Source: Flavobacterium sp. M31R6 (lineage in GTDB: Bacteria > Bacteroidota > Bacteroidia > Flavobacteriales > Flavobacteriaceae). From it: a stretch of 64,000 nt of DNA. Below, piece by piece: positions 32,946 through 41,745 of the stretch. The DNA lies in the NCBI RefSeq assembly GCF_013284035.1, contig NZ_CP054141.1, positions 2,108,001 through 2,172,000 on the forward strand. Reading direction: 5' to 3'. Under the pieces are notes generated by a model that was given only the letters and a program-made list of their open reading frames with translations, was not told the DNA's origin and did not search any database. A program made the position numbers and the translations under genes. How positions within the stretch are numbered: position 1 is the stretch's first letter; every line of letters starts with the position of its first letter.

Positions 32946-35900
32946 CTACTTCACCTTCGCTAATATCTCTTTCACTTCTGTTTTGCAGCTACCACAACCG
33001 AGTCCTGCTCCGGTGGTCTTGCAAAGTTCGGTAAAGTTGGTAACGCCACTTTTGATACATTCTTCAATATTTCCGCTTCCTACTTGGCTACAAGAGCAAA
33101 CGAGTTTTCCTAGCACTGGTTTGGCTTCGGAGCCACTTCCTCTTAATAAGGTGTTTCGTTTGTCGGCCAATTCGATTTTGCTTTCAATCATCGTTTTGAA
33201 TTCGGCAAATTCATTTTTGTCTCCCATTAGGATGGCTCCAATGAGTAAATCGTTCTTGACGATACATTTTTTATAATAGCGTTTTCCTAAGTCGGCAAAA
33301 ACAATTTCTTCGTAGGAATCGTCGTTTTCCGGAACTTCGATTTCGCCAATAGAACACAAATTGATGTCTTCCAATTTTAGAATATTCATCAAGACCGATC
33401 CTTTGTAAAAACTGCTGATATCACCGGCTATAAAGTTGGCCAAAACATCGGCTTGTTCTTCGGCAGCAGAGGTGATTCCGAATAATTGATTGTTGAATTC
33501 GGCAATTTCACCTATCGCGAATACGTCTGGATGCGAAGTTTGCAAGTACTGGTTGACTTTTACACCACGTCCACAAGCCAGTCCTGTTTCCTTGGCTAAT
33601 TCTATGTTTGGAATCGTTCCAATGGTGTAAACAATGGCATTGGCGGTAATGATTCGGCCACTTTTTAGAGCGATTTCCAATTCGTTTGCATTATCGGTTT
33701 CAAATACGGTGCTTACTTCATTATCAAAATAAATTTGAATATCACGTTGCTGCACTTCTTCGGCCAATAATTTACTAGAAATTCTGTCCAATTGACGTTC
33801 CATCAATCGGGAAGCTCTTTGTATAATCGTTATTTTAACTTTTTTGTGTTTAAGGGCAGCAGCCAGTTCCAGTCCCAGTAATCCACCACCCACAATCACT
33901 ACGTGTTGTTCTTCGGCGGGTAAATTGGTGCCATCCAGATAATCTTTTAGTTTGTCGGCATCAGTCTTTTTTCTGATGGTAAAACGTCCCGGAAGATGCA
34001 ATTGGGCATTTTCGGGTATGAAAGGGCGGCTTCCGGTTGCCATTATCAACATATCGAATTGATGAACAGTGCCTTTGCAGTCGGTTATGGTTTTATCGGT
34101 AGTACTTACGTTTTCGATTGCCACACCCGATTTCATCGTGATATTCAATTGGCTCATACCATCGCTTTTTATTTTCAATAGGCTTTCCCAAGTAAATTCT
34201 CCAGTCACATATTCTGGTAACAGAACGCGGTTGTAGAATGGGTTTTCCTCATTGGAGAAAACAATAATTTCATCGGTAGTATTGATTTCCCTGTAGTTTT
34301 GAATGAAGCGGAAAGCGGCAGCTCCAGCGCCTACAACGGCAATTTTTTGAAACGGTTTCACGTATTTTGTTAACGCTACTGGGGTGTATTTAAAATCAGG
34401 TTCTTTGGATATTGGATCTACAATCGTGTTGGTCAGATTGTTGGTCCTGTTCAAGTCGTTGTCCAATTGTTTTCCCCAGTGCATCGGCAAAAATAGAACA
34501 CCTTCTTTGATAGTGTCGGTCACTTTGGCTTTCACCCGAACTTCACCATTTTTGCTGCTTACCACAACAATGTCACCGCTTTTTATTTCAGACTTGTAGG
34601 CATCTATAGGATTGATTTCGAGAACTGGGCTAGGAGTGTGCGTCATTAATCGGGACACTTTACCGGTTTTTGTCATCGTGTGCCATTGATCGCGAATACG
34701 TCCCGTAGTCAATATAAATGGATATTTTTCTGAAGGCTGTGGCGATGTGTTTTCAATACTTGTTGGAATATTGAAAATCGCTTTTTGCGAAGGCGTAAAG
34801 AATTTTTTATCGGCGAATAAACGGGGAGTTCCAGGGTGTCCGTAATCCGGAACTGGCCATTGGAAAGTGCCTTCGTTTTTTAGTCGGGAATAATTTAAAT
34901 AGGAAATATCAATATTGGTGCCTTTGGTCATTAGGCAGTATTCTTTGTAAACGGCTTCGGTATTGTTGAAATTAAAGCCAGAGAATTTCATTTTTTTGGC
35001 AAAATTCAGCAAGATTTCCACATCCGATAAAGCTTCACCTGGGGCGTTAATTCCTTTTGGTAAATAAGAAATGCGTCTCTCCGAGTTGGTCATTGTTCCC
35101 TCTTTTTCCAACCATCCGGCGGCAGGCAATAATAAATCGGCAAACTTGGCGGTATCGGCATTATGGGAGATGTCTTGAACGACAACAAATTTTGCGTTTT
35201 GCAATGCTTTTTCAACTCTTCTGGCATCTGGTAAACTCACCATTGGGTTGGTGCAAATAATCCAAATGGCTTTCATTTTACCCGATTCCAAGGCATCAAA
35301 CATTTCGGTTGCGGTCAATCCCGGTTTCTCTGAAATGGATTCCACTCCCCAAAAATCGGCTACTTCCTTACGGTGTGCGGGATTGTTTAGTTCTTTGTGA
35401 ACAGCCAGTAAATTGGCCATTCCACCCACTTCACGACCACCCATTGCATTGGGTTGTCCTGTCAATGAGAAAGGTCCAGAACCTGGTTTTCCAACCTGTC
35501 CGGTTATCAATGAAAGATTAAGTAAGGCTGTATTTTTGTCAACTCCAATGGCACTTTGGTTCAATCCCATAGCCCACATGGATATAAATCCTTTGGCTTT
35601 GCCAATAATATCGGCAGCCAAGTGAATGTCGCTTACGGAAACGCCACATAATTTGGATGCTTTTTCAAAGGAACTGTTGCATACCATTTCTTTGTACTGT
35701 TGGTAGTTTTCGGTATGGTTTTTTACAAAATCCGAATCCACATATCCTTTTTCGATTAATCGTTTCCCGATAGCATGGTATAAAACAATATCCGTCCCTG
35801 GAAGTATTTGCAAGTGTAAATCGGCTGCGATGGCTGAGTCTGTTCTTCTCGGATCGACAACAATGATTTTTGTTTTTGGGTTTTTCTCTTTATGTTGTTC

Positions 35901-36461
35901 GATTCGTCTGAATAAAATCGGGTGGCAAAAAGCCGGATTAGCGCCTGTTATCAAGAAAGTGTCGGCAAGTTCTATATCGGCATAAGCGATAGGAACCGAG
36001 TCCTCGCCAAAAGTTTTTTTGTAACCCGCCACGGCCGAGCTCATGCAAAGTCTGGAGTTGGTGTCTATATTATTGGTTTTTAGAAAACCTTTTACTAGTT
36101 TGTTAACCAAGTAATATTCTTCGGTTAAACATTGTCCTGAAATATAAAATCCAACGCTGTCCGGTCCGTGTTTTTTTATAATTGAAGAAAAAACTGCAGC
36201 TGCACGATCCAAAGCGGCATCCCAGCTTACTCTTTCTTTTGGGTGCGATTTACTCCATCTCATTTCGGGGTAGAGAATCCTGTCCGAAGTATCATTGACT
36301 ACATAATGTAAGTTCATCCCTTTGGAACAAAGCATTCCTCTATTTACGGGATGGTCTTTGTCGCCGGTAACCGTCACTCCATTTTTAGAATCATTTTTTA
36401 CAATAATTCCGCATCCTACTCCACAATAGGAACACGTAGTTTTGATTTCTGTATTTTGCAT
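32946..36461 (-). CDS. nasA: Assimilatory nitrate reductase fused to NirB-like reductase module
   Basis: The 1,171-residue protein is a three-part fusion. Residues 1-700 are a molybdopterin oxidoreductase of the NasA/NarB type, with the [4Fe-4S] ligands Cys10, Cys13, Cys17 and Cys45 and a C-terminal molybdopterin-binding domain. Residues about 715-1110 are an FAD/NAD(P)H pyridine-nucleotide disulfide oxidoreductase like the front half of NirB (GAGAAAFRF). The last 55 residues are a BFD-like [2Fe-2S] domain (LVCSCSQVG...GLGCGSCKTEV). The fusion should carry electrons from NAD(P)H to nitrate within one cytosolic chain. It heads an operon with the rubredoxin-tailed protein. Confidence 0.9.
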   Translation of the reverse strand: MQNTEIKTTCSYCGVGCGIIVKNDSKNGVTVTGDKDHPVNRGMLCSKGMNLHYVVNDTSDRILYPEMRWSKSHPKERVSWDAALDRAAAVFSSIIKKHGPDSVGFYISGQCLTEEYYLVNKLVKGFLKTNNIDTNSRLCMSSAVAGYKKTFGEDSVPIAYADIELADTFLITGANPAFCHPILFRRIEQHKEKNPKTKIIVVDPRRTDSAIAADLHLQILPGTDIVLYHAIGKRLIEKGYVDSDFVKNHTENYQQYKEMVCNSSFEKASKLCGVSVSDIHLAADIIGKAKGFISMWAMGLNQSAIGVDKNTALLNLSLITGQVGKPGSGPFSLTGQPNAMGGREVGGMANLLAVHKELNNPAHRKEVADFWGVESISEKPGLTATEMFDALESGKMKAIWIICTNPMVSLPDARRVEKALQNAKFVVVQDISHNADTAKFADLLLPAAGWLEKEGTMTNSERRISYLPKGINAPGEALSDVEILLNFAKKMKFSGFNFNNTEAVYKEYCLMTKGTNIDISYLNYSRLKNEGTFQWPVPDYGHPGTPRLFADKKFFTPSQKAIFNIPTSIENTSPQPSEKYPFILTTGRIRDQWHTMTKTGKVSRLMTHTPSPVLEINPIDAYKSEIKSGDIVVVSSKNGEVRVKAKVTDTIKEGVLFLPMHWGKQLDNDLNRTNNLTNTIVDPISKEPDFKYTPVALTKYVKPFQKIAVVGAGAAAFRFIQNYREINTTDEIIVFSNEENPFYNRVLLPEYVTGEFTWESLLKIKSDGMSQLNITMKSGVAIENVSTTDKTITDCKGTVHQFDMLIMATGSRPFIPENAQLHLPGRFTIRKKTDADKLKDYLDGTNLPAEEQHVVIVGGGLLGLELAAALKHKKVKITIIQRASRLMERQLDRISSKLLAEEVQQRDIQIYFDNEVSTVFETDNANELEIALKSGRIITANAIVYTIGTIPNIELAKETGLACGRGVKVNQYLQTSHPDVFAIGEIAEFNNQLFGITSAAEEQADVLANFIAGDISSFYKGSVLMNILKLEDINLCSIGEIEVPENDDSYEEIVFADLGKRYYKKCIVKNDLLIGAILMGDKNEFAEFKTMIESKIELADKRNTLLRGSGSEAKPVLGKLVCSCSQVGSGNIEECIKSGVTNFTELCKTTGAGLGCGSCKTEVKEILAKVK

Positions 36462-36540
36462 TATGTATGTCTTCGTTTATAAAGTAGCTATGTAAGAATC
36501 AATATAGATGATATTACACAAACAAAAATAAGTAAAAAAT

Positions 36541-36555
36541 AAGTATTAATACGTA
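36541..36555 (+). promoter_or_regulatory. Shared nitrate-cluster motif upstream of nasA
   Basis: AAGTATTAATACGTA lies about 80 bases upstream of the nasA start. The same 15-base pattern occurs upstream of nrtA, narK and nirB. A binding site for the cluster's regulator is inferred. Confidence 0.6.
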
Positions 36556-36799
36556 TAAGTCTAATTTTATTTTGATCTCAGCGCAAATAAAATTAGAATG
36601 GTAAAAATCAGTTCCCTTTTTTGAATTATTAAAAGTATTGGGTGTTATAGCAGATTAATAATTGTGTTTTTGCAAGATTGGTGAGAAGAAAACAGAAAAA
36701 CAGTAGGCAGTAGGCGGGGAGCAGAAGGCAGAAAACAGAAGGAAGAAAGCATCGGATAGAAAATTACAATCTAAAACCTGCAATCTAAAACCTGCAATT

Positions 36800-36915
36800 T
36801 GAATTTGGGCGTGCCCCTTCGTGAAAAACTTCGGGTCGGGCTTTCCGTTCCCGCTTTTTTATGTCTGGCGAAGAAAAATCGCCAGACATAAAAAGAGCTC
36901 CACTGCAATCCCTCA
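36800..36915. repeat. GC-rich interspersed repeat
   Basis: GGGCGTGCCCCTTCGTG, CGGGTCGGGCTTTCCGTTCC, a TCTGGCGA/TCGCCAGA hairpin and CAATCCCTCACGCG form a GC-rich element in the 717-base gap between nasA and nrtA. Related sequence lies at 31,281-31,410 and 47,510-47,690. The rest of the gap has no gene. Confidence 0.55.
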
Positions 36916-36970
36916 CGCGGTCTAATAACACATTCAGGAGATTTATAAGAGTATTTTATTATTTAACTAA

Positions 36971-37008
36971 AAAAAACTTGATGTATTTTCTAGATACATC
37001 AAGTTTTT
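36971..37008 (-). terminator. Hairpin terminator after nrtA
   Basis: AAAACTTGATGTAT and ATACATCAAGTTTT form a perfect stem flanked by A and T runs about 170 bases past the nrtA stop. Confidence 0.75.
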
Positions 37009-37178
37009 AAGGAATATTTTTTTGGGATATTGACTTGCTTCGTATTTGGGGGCACGAAAGGGTTGAACGACAAATTAAATTTTAAAAAAATCTGCGCAAA
37101 TCTGCCAAATCTGCGAGCAATTTTTTATCTAAATGTGGTAGATTAGATAGGTTGATTTTTCATAAAACGGGAGTTTAT

Positions 37179-38567
37179 TTAATTTTTTAAACCAATTTTA
37201 AATCCATTGATATACTCGACAGGTTTTTTTCCATCGTAGGACATGTTGTCAATAAAATCGGTTGTTGCCGGCTTGAAGCCATCAGTGTAAGGGATGTCGG
37301 TTTCTGAAATAAATCCTTCTTCTAACAATAGATTTGCAGCACGAATCCAAATATCTGGTTTGTAAACTTCTTTAATTTTGCTCAAATACCAGTCGTTAGG
37401 TTTTGATTCAGTTATTTGTCCCCAACGTTTCATTTGAGTCATAAACCAAATTCCATCAGAATAATAGGGGTAAGTAGCATTGTATTTGAAGAAAACATTA
37501 AAATCAGGTATGGAGCGTACATCTCCTTTTTCAAATTCAAAAGTTCCAAGCATCGAATTATCGATTATGTGTTTGTCCCCGTCCACATAAGCCGATTTTG
37601 ACAAGATACGGGTGGCTTCTTTTCTATTTTCGGGATTATCCAGCCATTTGCCTGCTTTTATTAATGCCTTTGTAATAGCTATGGAGGTATTTGGATATTT
37701 TGAAACAAACTCCTTGGTCATTACAAATACTTTTTCAGGATGATTTTTCCATATCTCCCTACTGGTCACTATGGGAACACCAATGGTTTCTTCAACAGCC
37801 TGCTGATTCCATGGTTCTCCAACGCAATAGCCGTCAATAGTTCCCGATTTTAAAGTTTGAGGCATTTGTGGCGGAGCCGTAACATTCAGCAAAACATCGG
37901 CGTCAGTATTTCCTTTGCTTCCTTGTATGTTGTTATTGTTGTAAAAACCTGGATTTATACCGCCAGCAGCCAGCCAGTATCGCAATTGATAATTATGCGT
38001 TGAATAAGCCGCAACAATACCAAAAGTAAAAGGCTTGTTCATTTTTTTGTAAAAATTCAAGGCCGGTTTCAAAGCATACGATGGAATAGGATGTACAGGT
38101 CTTCCATATTCCTCGGGAATGCTGTCTTTCATTTTGGACCAAATGGCATTGGAAACTGTTATCGCATTTCCGTTCAAATCCATGGAATAGGTGGTGACCA
38201 ATTGAGCTTGTCTGCCACATCCCACGGCTGCCGCTATCGGTTGGCCAGCTAACATTTGTGCTCCGTCTAGTTGATTGTCAATCACTTTGTCTAATATATC
38301 TCTCCAGTTGGCTTGAGCTTCTAAGGTTACAGCAAGTCCTTCATCGTCAAAATAACCTAAAAACTTAGCAATGGCAAGCGGTGCCATATCTGTTAGTTTT
38401 ATGAATCCAATAGTTACGTTTGGTTTTTCCAATTGCAGTTTTTTTGTTTTCGGCGGTCCTATACTTCTTTTTTTTAAAATGGGATTACTAGGTATTTCAC
38501 TTTTAAAGCTGGTAAAAGTGAATGCTATTAATAGTATCACTGTTAATTGTAAGGTTAGTTTTTTCAT
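37179..38567 (-). CDS. nrtA: NrtA-like nitrate-binding protein without ABC partners
   Basis: The 462-residue protein has a signal peptide (about 1-22) and then a nitrate/sulfonate-type periplasmic binding domain: VTIGFIKLTDMAPLAIAKFLGYFDDEGL, later LAGQPIAAAVG and DGYCVGEPWNQQAV, which match NrtA/CmpA/NasS. No permease or ATPase gene is nearby; the next gene is the MFS transporter narK. It may therefore act as a sensor or scavenger rather than as a component of an ABC importer, or its partners lie elsewhere. Its own upstream copy of the shared motif places it in the nitrate regulon. Confidence 0.85.
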   Translation of the reverse strand: MKKLTLQLTVILLIAFTFTSFKSEIPSNPILKKRSIGPPKTKKLQLEKPNVTIGFIKLTDMAPLAIAKFLGYFDDEGLAVTLEAQANWRDILDKVIDNQLDGAQMLAGQPIAAAVGCGRQAQLVTTYSMDLNGNAITVSNAIWSKMKDSIPEEYGRPVHPIPSYALKPALNFYKKMNKPFTFGIVAAYSTHNYQLRYWLAAGGINPGFYNNNNIQGSKGNTDADVLLNVTAPPQMPQTLKSGTIDGYCVGEPWNQQAVEETIGVPIVTSREIWKNHPEKVFVMTKEFVSKYPNTSIAITKALIKAGKWLDNPENRKEATRILSKSAYVDGDKHIIDNSMLGTFEFEKGDVRSIPDFNVFFKYNATYPYYSDGIWFMTQMKRWGQITESKPNDWYLSKIKEVYKPDIWIRAANLLLEEGFISETDIPYTDGFKPATTDFIDNMSYDGKKPVEYINGFKIGLKN

Positions 38568-38693
38568 ATGGTAGTTATTTATGGTTTTTTATTTGTCATA
38601 TGTAATTCGCATTTCTTCAATTGTGTTGGTGACCAATCTTCGGTTATGCTCATTTCATGGTTATTGGTTTGGCTGTTAATACTTTAGTAAATA

Positions 38694-38708
38694 TACGTAA
38701 TAGTACTT
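38694..38708 (-). promoter_or_regulatory. Shared nitrate-cluster motif upstream of nrtA
   Basis: TACGTAATAGTACTT, the reverse complement of the shared pattern, lies about 127 bases upstream of the nrtA start in a 460-base gene-free stretch (38,568-39,027) that also holds the narK terminator. Confidence 0.55.
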
Positions 38709-38964
38709 ATTTTGTAAAATTTAAATTACGTATTAGGCTATTTTTGAGGAAATTAATATTATGAGCTATTCTTTATATATAAATCTTAAAAAAGGGTTTT
38801 TAAAAAGTAGAATTATCATTTTTAGTGCTATTTTTTAGTAGGTTAAAGTTTGATAATTTTATAAAATAGTACTGATTAGTAGGTTGTTATAGTTTTTTAA
38901 CGGAAATATTACTTTTTAGTTTACAGAAAAAAAAACACTAGACCTTTTCTTTATTTATAAAAAA

Positions 38965-39000
38965 AGCTGCTCCCAAAATGGCAATTTTTTGGGAGCAGCT
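38965..39000 (-). terminator. Terminator of narK
   Basis: AGCTGCTCCCAAAA pairs with TTTTGGGAGCAGCT just downstream of the narK stop; an A run on the plus strand gives the U tract for the minus-strand transcript. Confidence 0.8.
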
Positions 39001-39027
39001 ATACACAAGTAATTAAAAAGGGAATTA

Positions 39028-40506
39028 TTATTTTCTATCCATTTCTTTCGATAAGATAGGTTGTTTTTCGTTCATGATTTTGGTTACAGTCATGTGCATC
39101 CATAACAAGCAAGCTGCAGATAATAGTAATATAAAAATCCAAGAGCTTGACCAAATTCCGGTAGCTGTCAATAAATAGCCAAAGATGATTGGACCAAAGA
39201 AGCCTCCAAGTCCGCCGATCATTCCAACCATACCGCCTACAACTCCTACTTCGGTAGGGAAATATTCCGGGATGTGTTTGTAAACTGCTGCTTTACCAAT
39301 TCCCCATGAAATCCCGATTAGGATGACCAATACCAGATATACCCACATATTGGCGCTAAAATGAATGGCTGTAACTCCTTTGGCAATCAATTCTTTTTTC
39401 TTTACTTCTTGATTTTGCGTCACTACAACTTGTTGCCAAGAATTACGTGTTGGGAATATGGTGTTTTCTAATGGTTTATTTATTTTCAAATTGATAGGAA
39501 ATTCTTTTTCACCCACTTTTACAAGAGTGTTCGAAACTGCTGTGATGATTCCTTTTTTGGTGGCCATAACTCCAGGGCCAGAGGTGGTGATGTCCATTTT
39601 TGGAATCATTAATAAGGCACTTAGAATTACAGATGAACTCAATACCCAATACATAACTTTTCTGGCTCCGAATTTATCCGATAGATATCCTCCAAAGGCA
39701 CGAATCACCCCAGACGGTAAGCTAAACATGGTGGCAAACATTCCGCCCATTACCAAACTAGTTTGATATACATTCATAAAGTTGGGCAGTAACCATTGAG
39801 AGTATGCCACAAAACAACCAAATACCAAGAAATAATAGGCTCCAAATCTCCAAACTCTAGTGTTTTTTAAAGATTGTAACATTTGAGGTACCGTTTTGGC
39901 TTGGTTTTCATTTTTCTTGTTTTTGGTAAAAAGCAAAAAGATAATACCAATTACGACCAATGCAATTCCATATATAACAGGAAGTAGTTTCCATCCATTT
40001 TGAGGGTCTGATATAGAAAATTCATTTAATAGGGAAGGAGCCATAAATGTTGTTATGGCAGCACCTGCATTACCCATTCCAAAAATCCCCAAGGCTCTTC
40101 CTTGCCATTCTTTTGGATACCAAATAGAAGTGAAACCAATACCAACTGCAAAACTGGTTCCAACCATGCCAAAGAAAAAACTTAGTAATGCAAACATGAA
40201 AAAGCTATCTGCAAAAGGCAATAGAAACAAAGGAATAGAACAAAGCAGTAGTAATAAAGAAAATACGTATTTACCACCAAATTTATCAGTTAGCATACCT
40301 ATTGGTAAACGCATTACAGATCCCGTTAAAATTGGAATTCCTAAAAGCCATCCTACTTGGACAACATCCCATTTGAAGATTCCATTATCTACCAAAAAAG
40401 TGACAAGAACTCCATTGAGAGTCCAACAGGCGAAGCACACCGTAAAGGCCAATGTGTTTAAAAATAAAATACGGTGCGATTGTGAGAGGGAGTTTGTTGT
40501 TGACAT
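39028..40506 (-). CDS. narK: NarK-like MFS nitrate/nitrite transporter
   Basis: The 492-residue protein is a major-facilitator transporter with nitrate-porter signatures: FFFGMVGTSFAVGIGFTSIWYPKEWQGRALG near residue 115 and GISWGIGKAAVYKHIPEYFP near 400. About 80 hydrophilic residues (about 305-385, rich in Lys and Asn) are inserted between two helices of the second half, where ordinary NarK proteins have a short loop. It brings nitrate in for the reductases encoded on either side. It is transcribed alone with its own motif and terminator. Confidence 0.88.
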   Translation of the reverse strand: MSTTNSLSQSHRILFLNTLAFTVCFACWTLNGVLVTFLVDNGIFKWDVVQVGWLLGIPILTGSVMRLPIGMLTDKFGGKYVFSLLLLLCSIPLFLLPFADSFFMFALLSFFFGMVGTSFAVGIGFTSIWYPKEWQGRALGIFGMGNAGAAITTFMAPSLLNEFSISDPQNGWKLLPVIYGIALVVIGIIFLLFTKNKKNENQAKTVPQMLQSLKNTRVWRFGAYYFLVFGCFVAYSQWLLPNFMNVYQTSLVMGGMFATMFSLPSGVIRAFGGYLSDKFGARKVMYWVLSSSVILSALLMIPKMDITTSGPGVMATKKGIITAVSNTLVKVGEKEFPINLKINKPLENTIFPTRNSWQQVVVTQNQEVKKKELIAKGVTAIHFSANMWVYLVLVILIGISWGIGKAAVYKHIPEYFPTEVGVVGGMVGMIGGLGGFFGPIIFGYLLTATGIWSSSWIFILLLSAACLLWMHMTVTKIMNEKQPILSKEMDRK

Positions 40507-40583
40507 AATACTTATATTTTTTACAAAACTAAGTAGTATGTTCTAGAAAAAAACTGCGTTTTCGCAGTTTTTAAAAAATAATT

Positions 40584-40598
40584 AAGTATTTGTACGTA
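40584..40598 (+). promoter_or_regulatory. Shared nitrate-cluster motif upstream of narK
   Basis: AAGTATTTGTACGTA lies about 80 bases upstream of the narK start, the same distance as at nasA. Confidence 0.6.
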
Positions 40599-40610
40599 TA
40601 TTTTTTAAAA

Positions 40611-40762
40611 GATGCTAAGAGTCTGAGATACTAAGATTCTAAGTTTTTTAAAATAGAAAAGCCAAATCAATAAATACTGATTTTGACGTTTTAAACTTTT
40701 AAATCTTTTTTAAACCTTTAAACTTAAAAAAAAATCTTAGAATCTCAGATTCTTAGCATCTC
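40611..40762. repeat. Long inverted repeat between narK and narL
   Basis: AGATGCTAAGAGTCTGAGAT (from 40,611) is answered by AATCTCAGATTCTTAGCATC before 40,762. The words GATGCTAAGA and GATACTAAG recur near 41,470 and 57,060, so this is a dispersed repeat; it could also act as a terminator for the narL-like gene. Confidence 0.55.
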
Positions 40763-41439
40763 TAAAGAAGCGAATACTCCGCTGCCTTATTGGAAAGTTC
40801 CATCAGGTTTTTTACTTTAAGTTTTTTCATCAAATTGAATCGATGTACTTCGGCAGTTCTTTTACTGATGTCTAAGGCTTCTGCGATTTCTTTATTTCCT
40901 TTACCGGTCAATAAAAGTTTTAGAATTTCTTTCTCTCTTTTGGTAATCAATTGGTCTTCTCCCAAAGATTGTTTTGGTTCGGCAGTAAGTACAGGATTGG
41001 TTAATTGTCCAATTAATATAGATGAAATGTCACCACTGAAATATTTTCCGCCATTGGCAACTGTATGTAGTGCTTTTAAAAATTCTTCTTTACTGGATCC
41101 TTTAAGTAAGTATCCGTCGGCACCCGCTTTAATTGATTTCAATACGTATTCTTCAGATTCATGCATGGAAAGCATCACGATTTTTACCAAATTGTTTTTG
41201 CTTCTTAGTTGCTCTACGACTTCAATACCGGTCATATTTGGCATCCGAATATCAAGAATAAGTAAATCGGGTTGGACACTGTCTATTAAGGCTAAGGCTT
41301 CCAGACCGTCTGTAGCTTCGCCTACAACAGTGATGTTTGCTTCGTTTTCTAATAAAGATTTTATGCCATCTCTCACAAATACGTGGTCGTCTGCAAGAAT
41401 TACTCGAATTGTATTATTCATAATATACTTATTGCTCAA
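40762..41439 (-). CDS. NarL-like LuxR-family response regulator
   Basis: The 225-residue protein has a receiver domain (LADDHVFVRDGI, phospho-acceptor Asp63, Lys near 113) and a C-terminal LuxR/NarL helix-turn-helix (ITKREKEILKLLLTGKGNKEIAEALDISKRTAEVHRFNLMKKL). Met7 (41,421) is an alternative start. It pairs with the sensor kinase encoded 307 bases upstream, and by position should control the nitrate operons, possibly through the shared 15-base motif. The intervening gap holds only CAATTTCAAT/CCATTGAAATTG low-complexity repeats. Confidence 0.88.
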   Translation of the reverse strand: MSNKYIMNNTIRVILADDHVFVRDGIKSLLENEANITVVGEATDGLEALALIDSVQPDLLILDIRMPNMTGIEVVEQLRSKNNLVKIVMLSMHESEEYVLKSIKAGADGYLLKGSSKEEFLKALHTVANGGKYFSGDISSILIGQLTNPVLTAEPKQSLGEDQLITKREKEILKLLLTGKGNKEIAEALDISKRTAEVHRFNLMKKLKVKNLMELSNKAAEYSLL

Positions 41440-41745
41440 TCCTACTTTTTACGTAGATTCATCTAATTTAAGATGCTAAGATACGTAATTTTCAATTTCA
41501 ATGACAATTTCAAGAGTAAAAATCAATAGCAATGTCAAAATTCAATTTCAATAGCAAAACTTAAATTTCAAAAATTGATTGAATGTTTTTATTGATTCTG
41601 ATTGAAAGAGTGTTGCTCTAAAGTTTAGCTGGATAGGATGACATATTACGGTAGTAACTTTGTAGAATTGGATTGCAAATAGTTGTATTTAAATTCCTTT
41701 TTATTATTTTTCATTGCCATTGAAATTGCCATTGCCATTGAATTT

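Noticed and set aside
34996..35625. Several plus-strand frames opposite nasA, nirB and katG
   Set aside because: They are antisense shadows of long, well-supported genes with conserved motifs on the coding strand.
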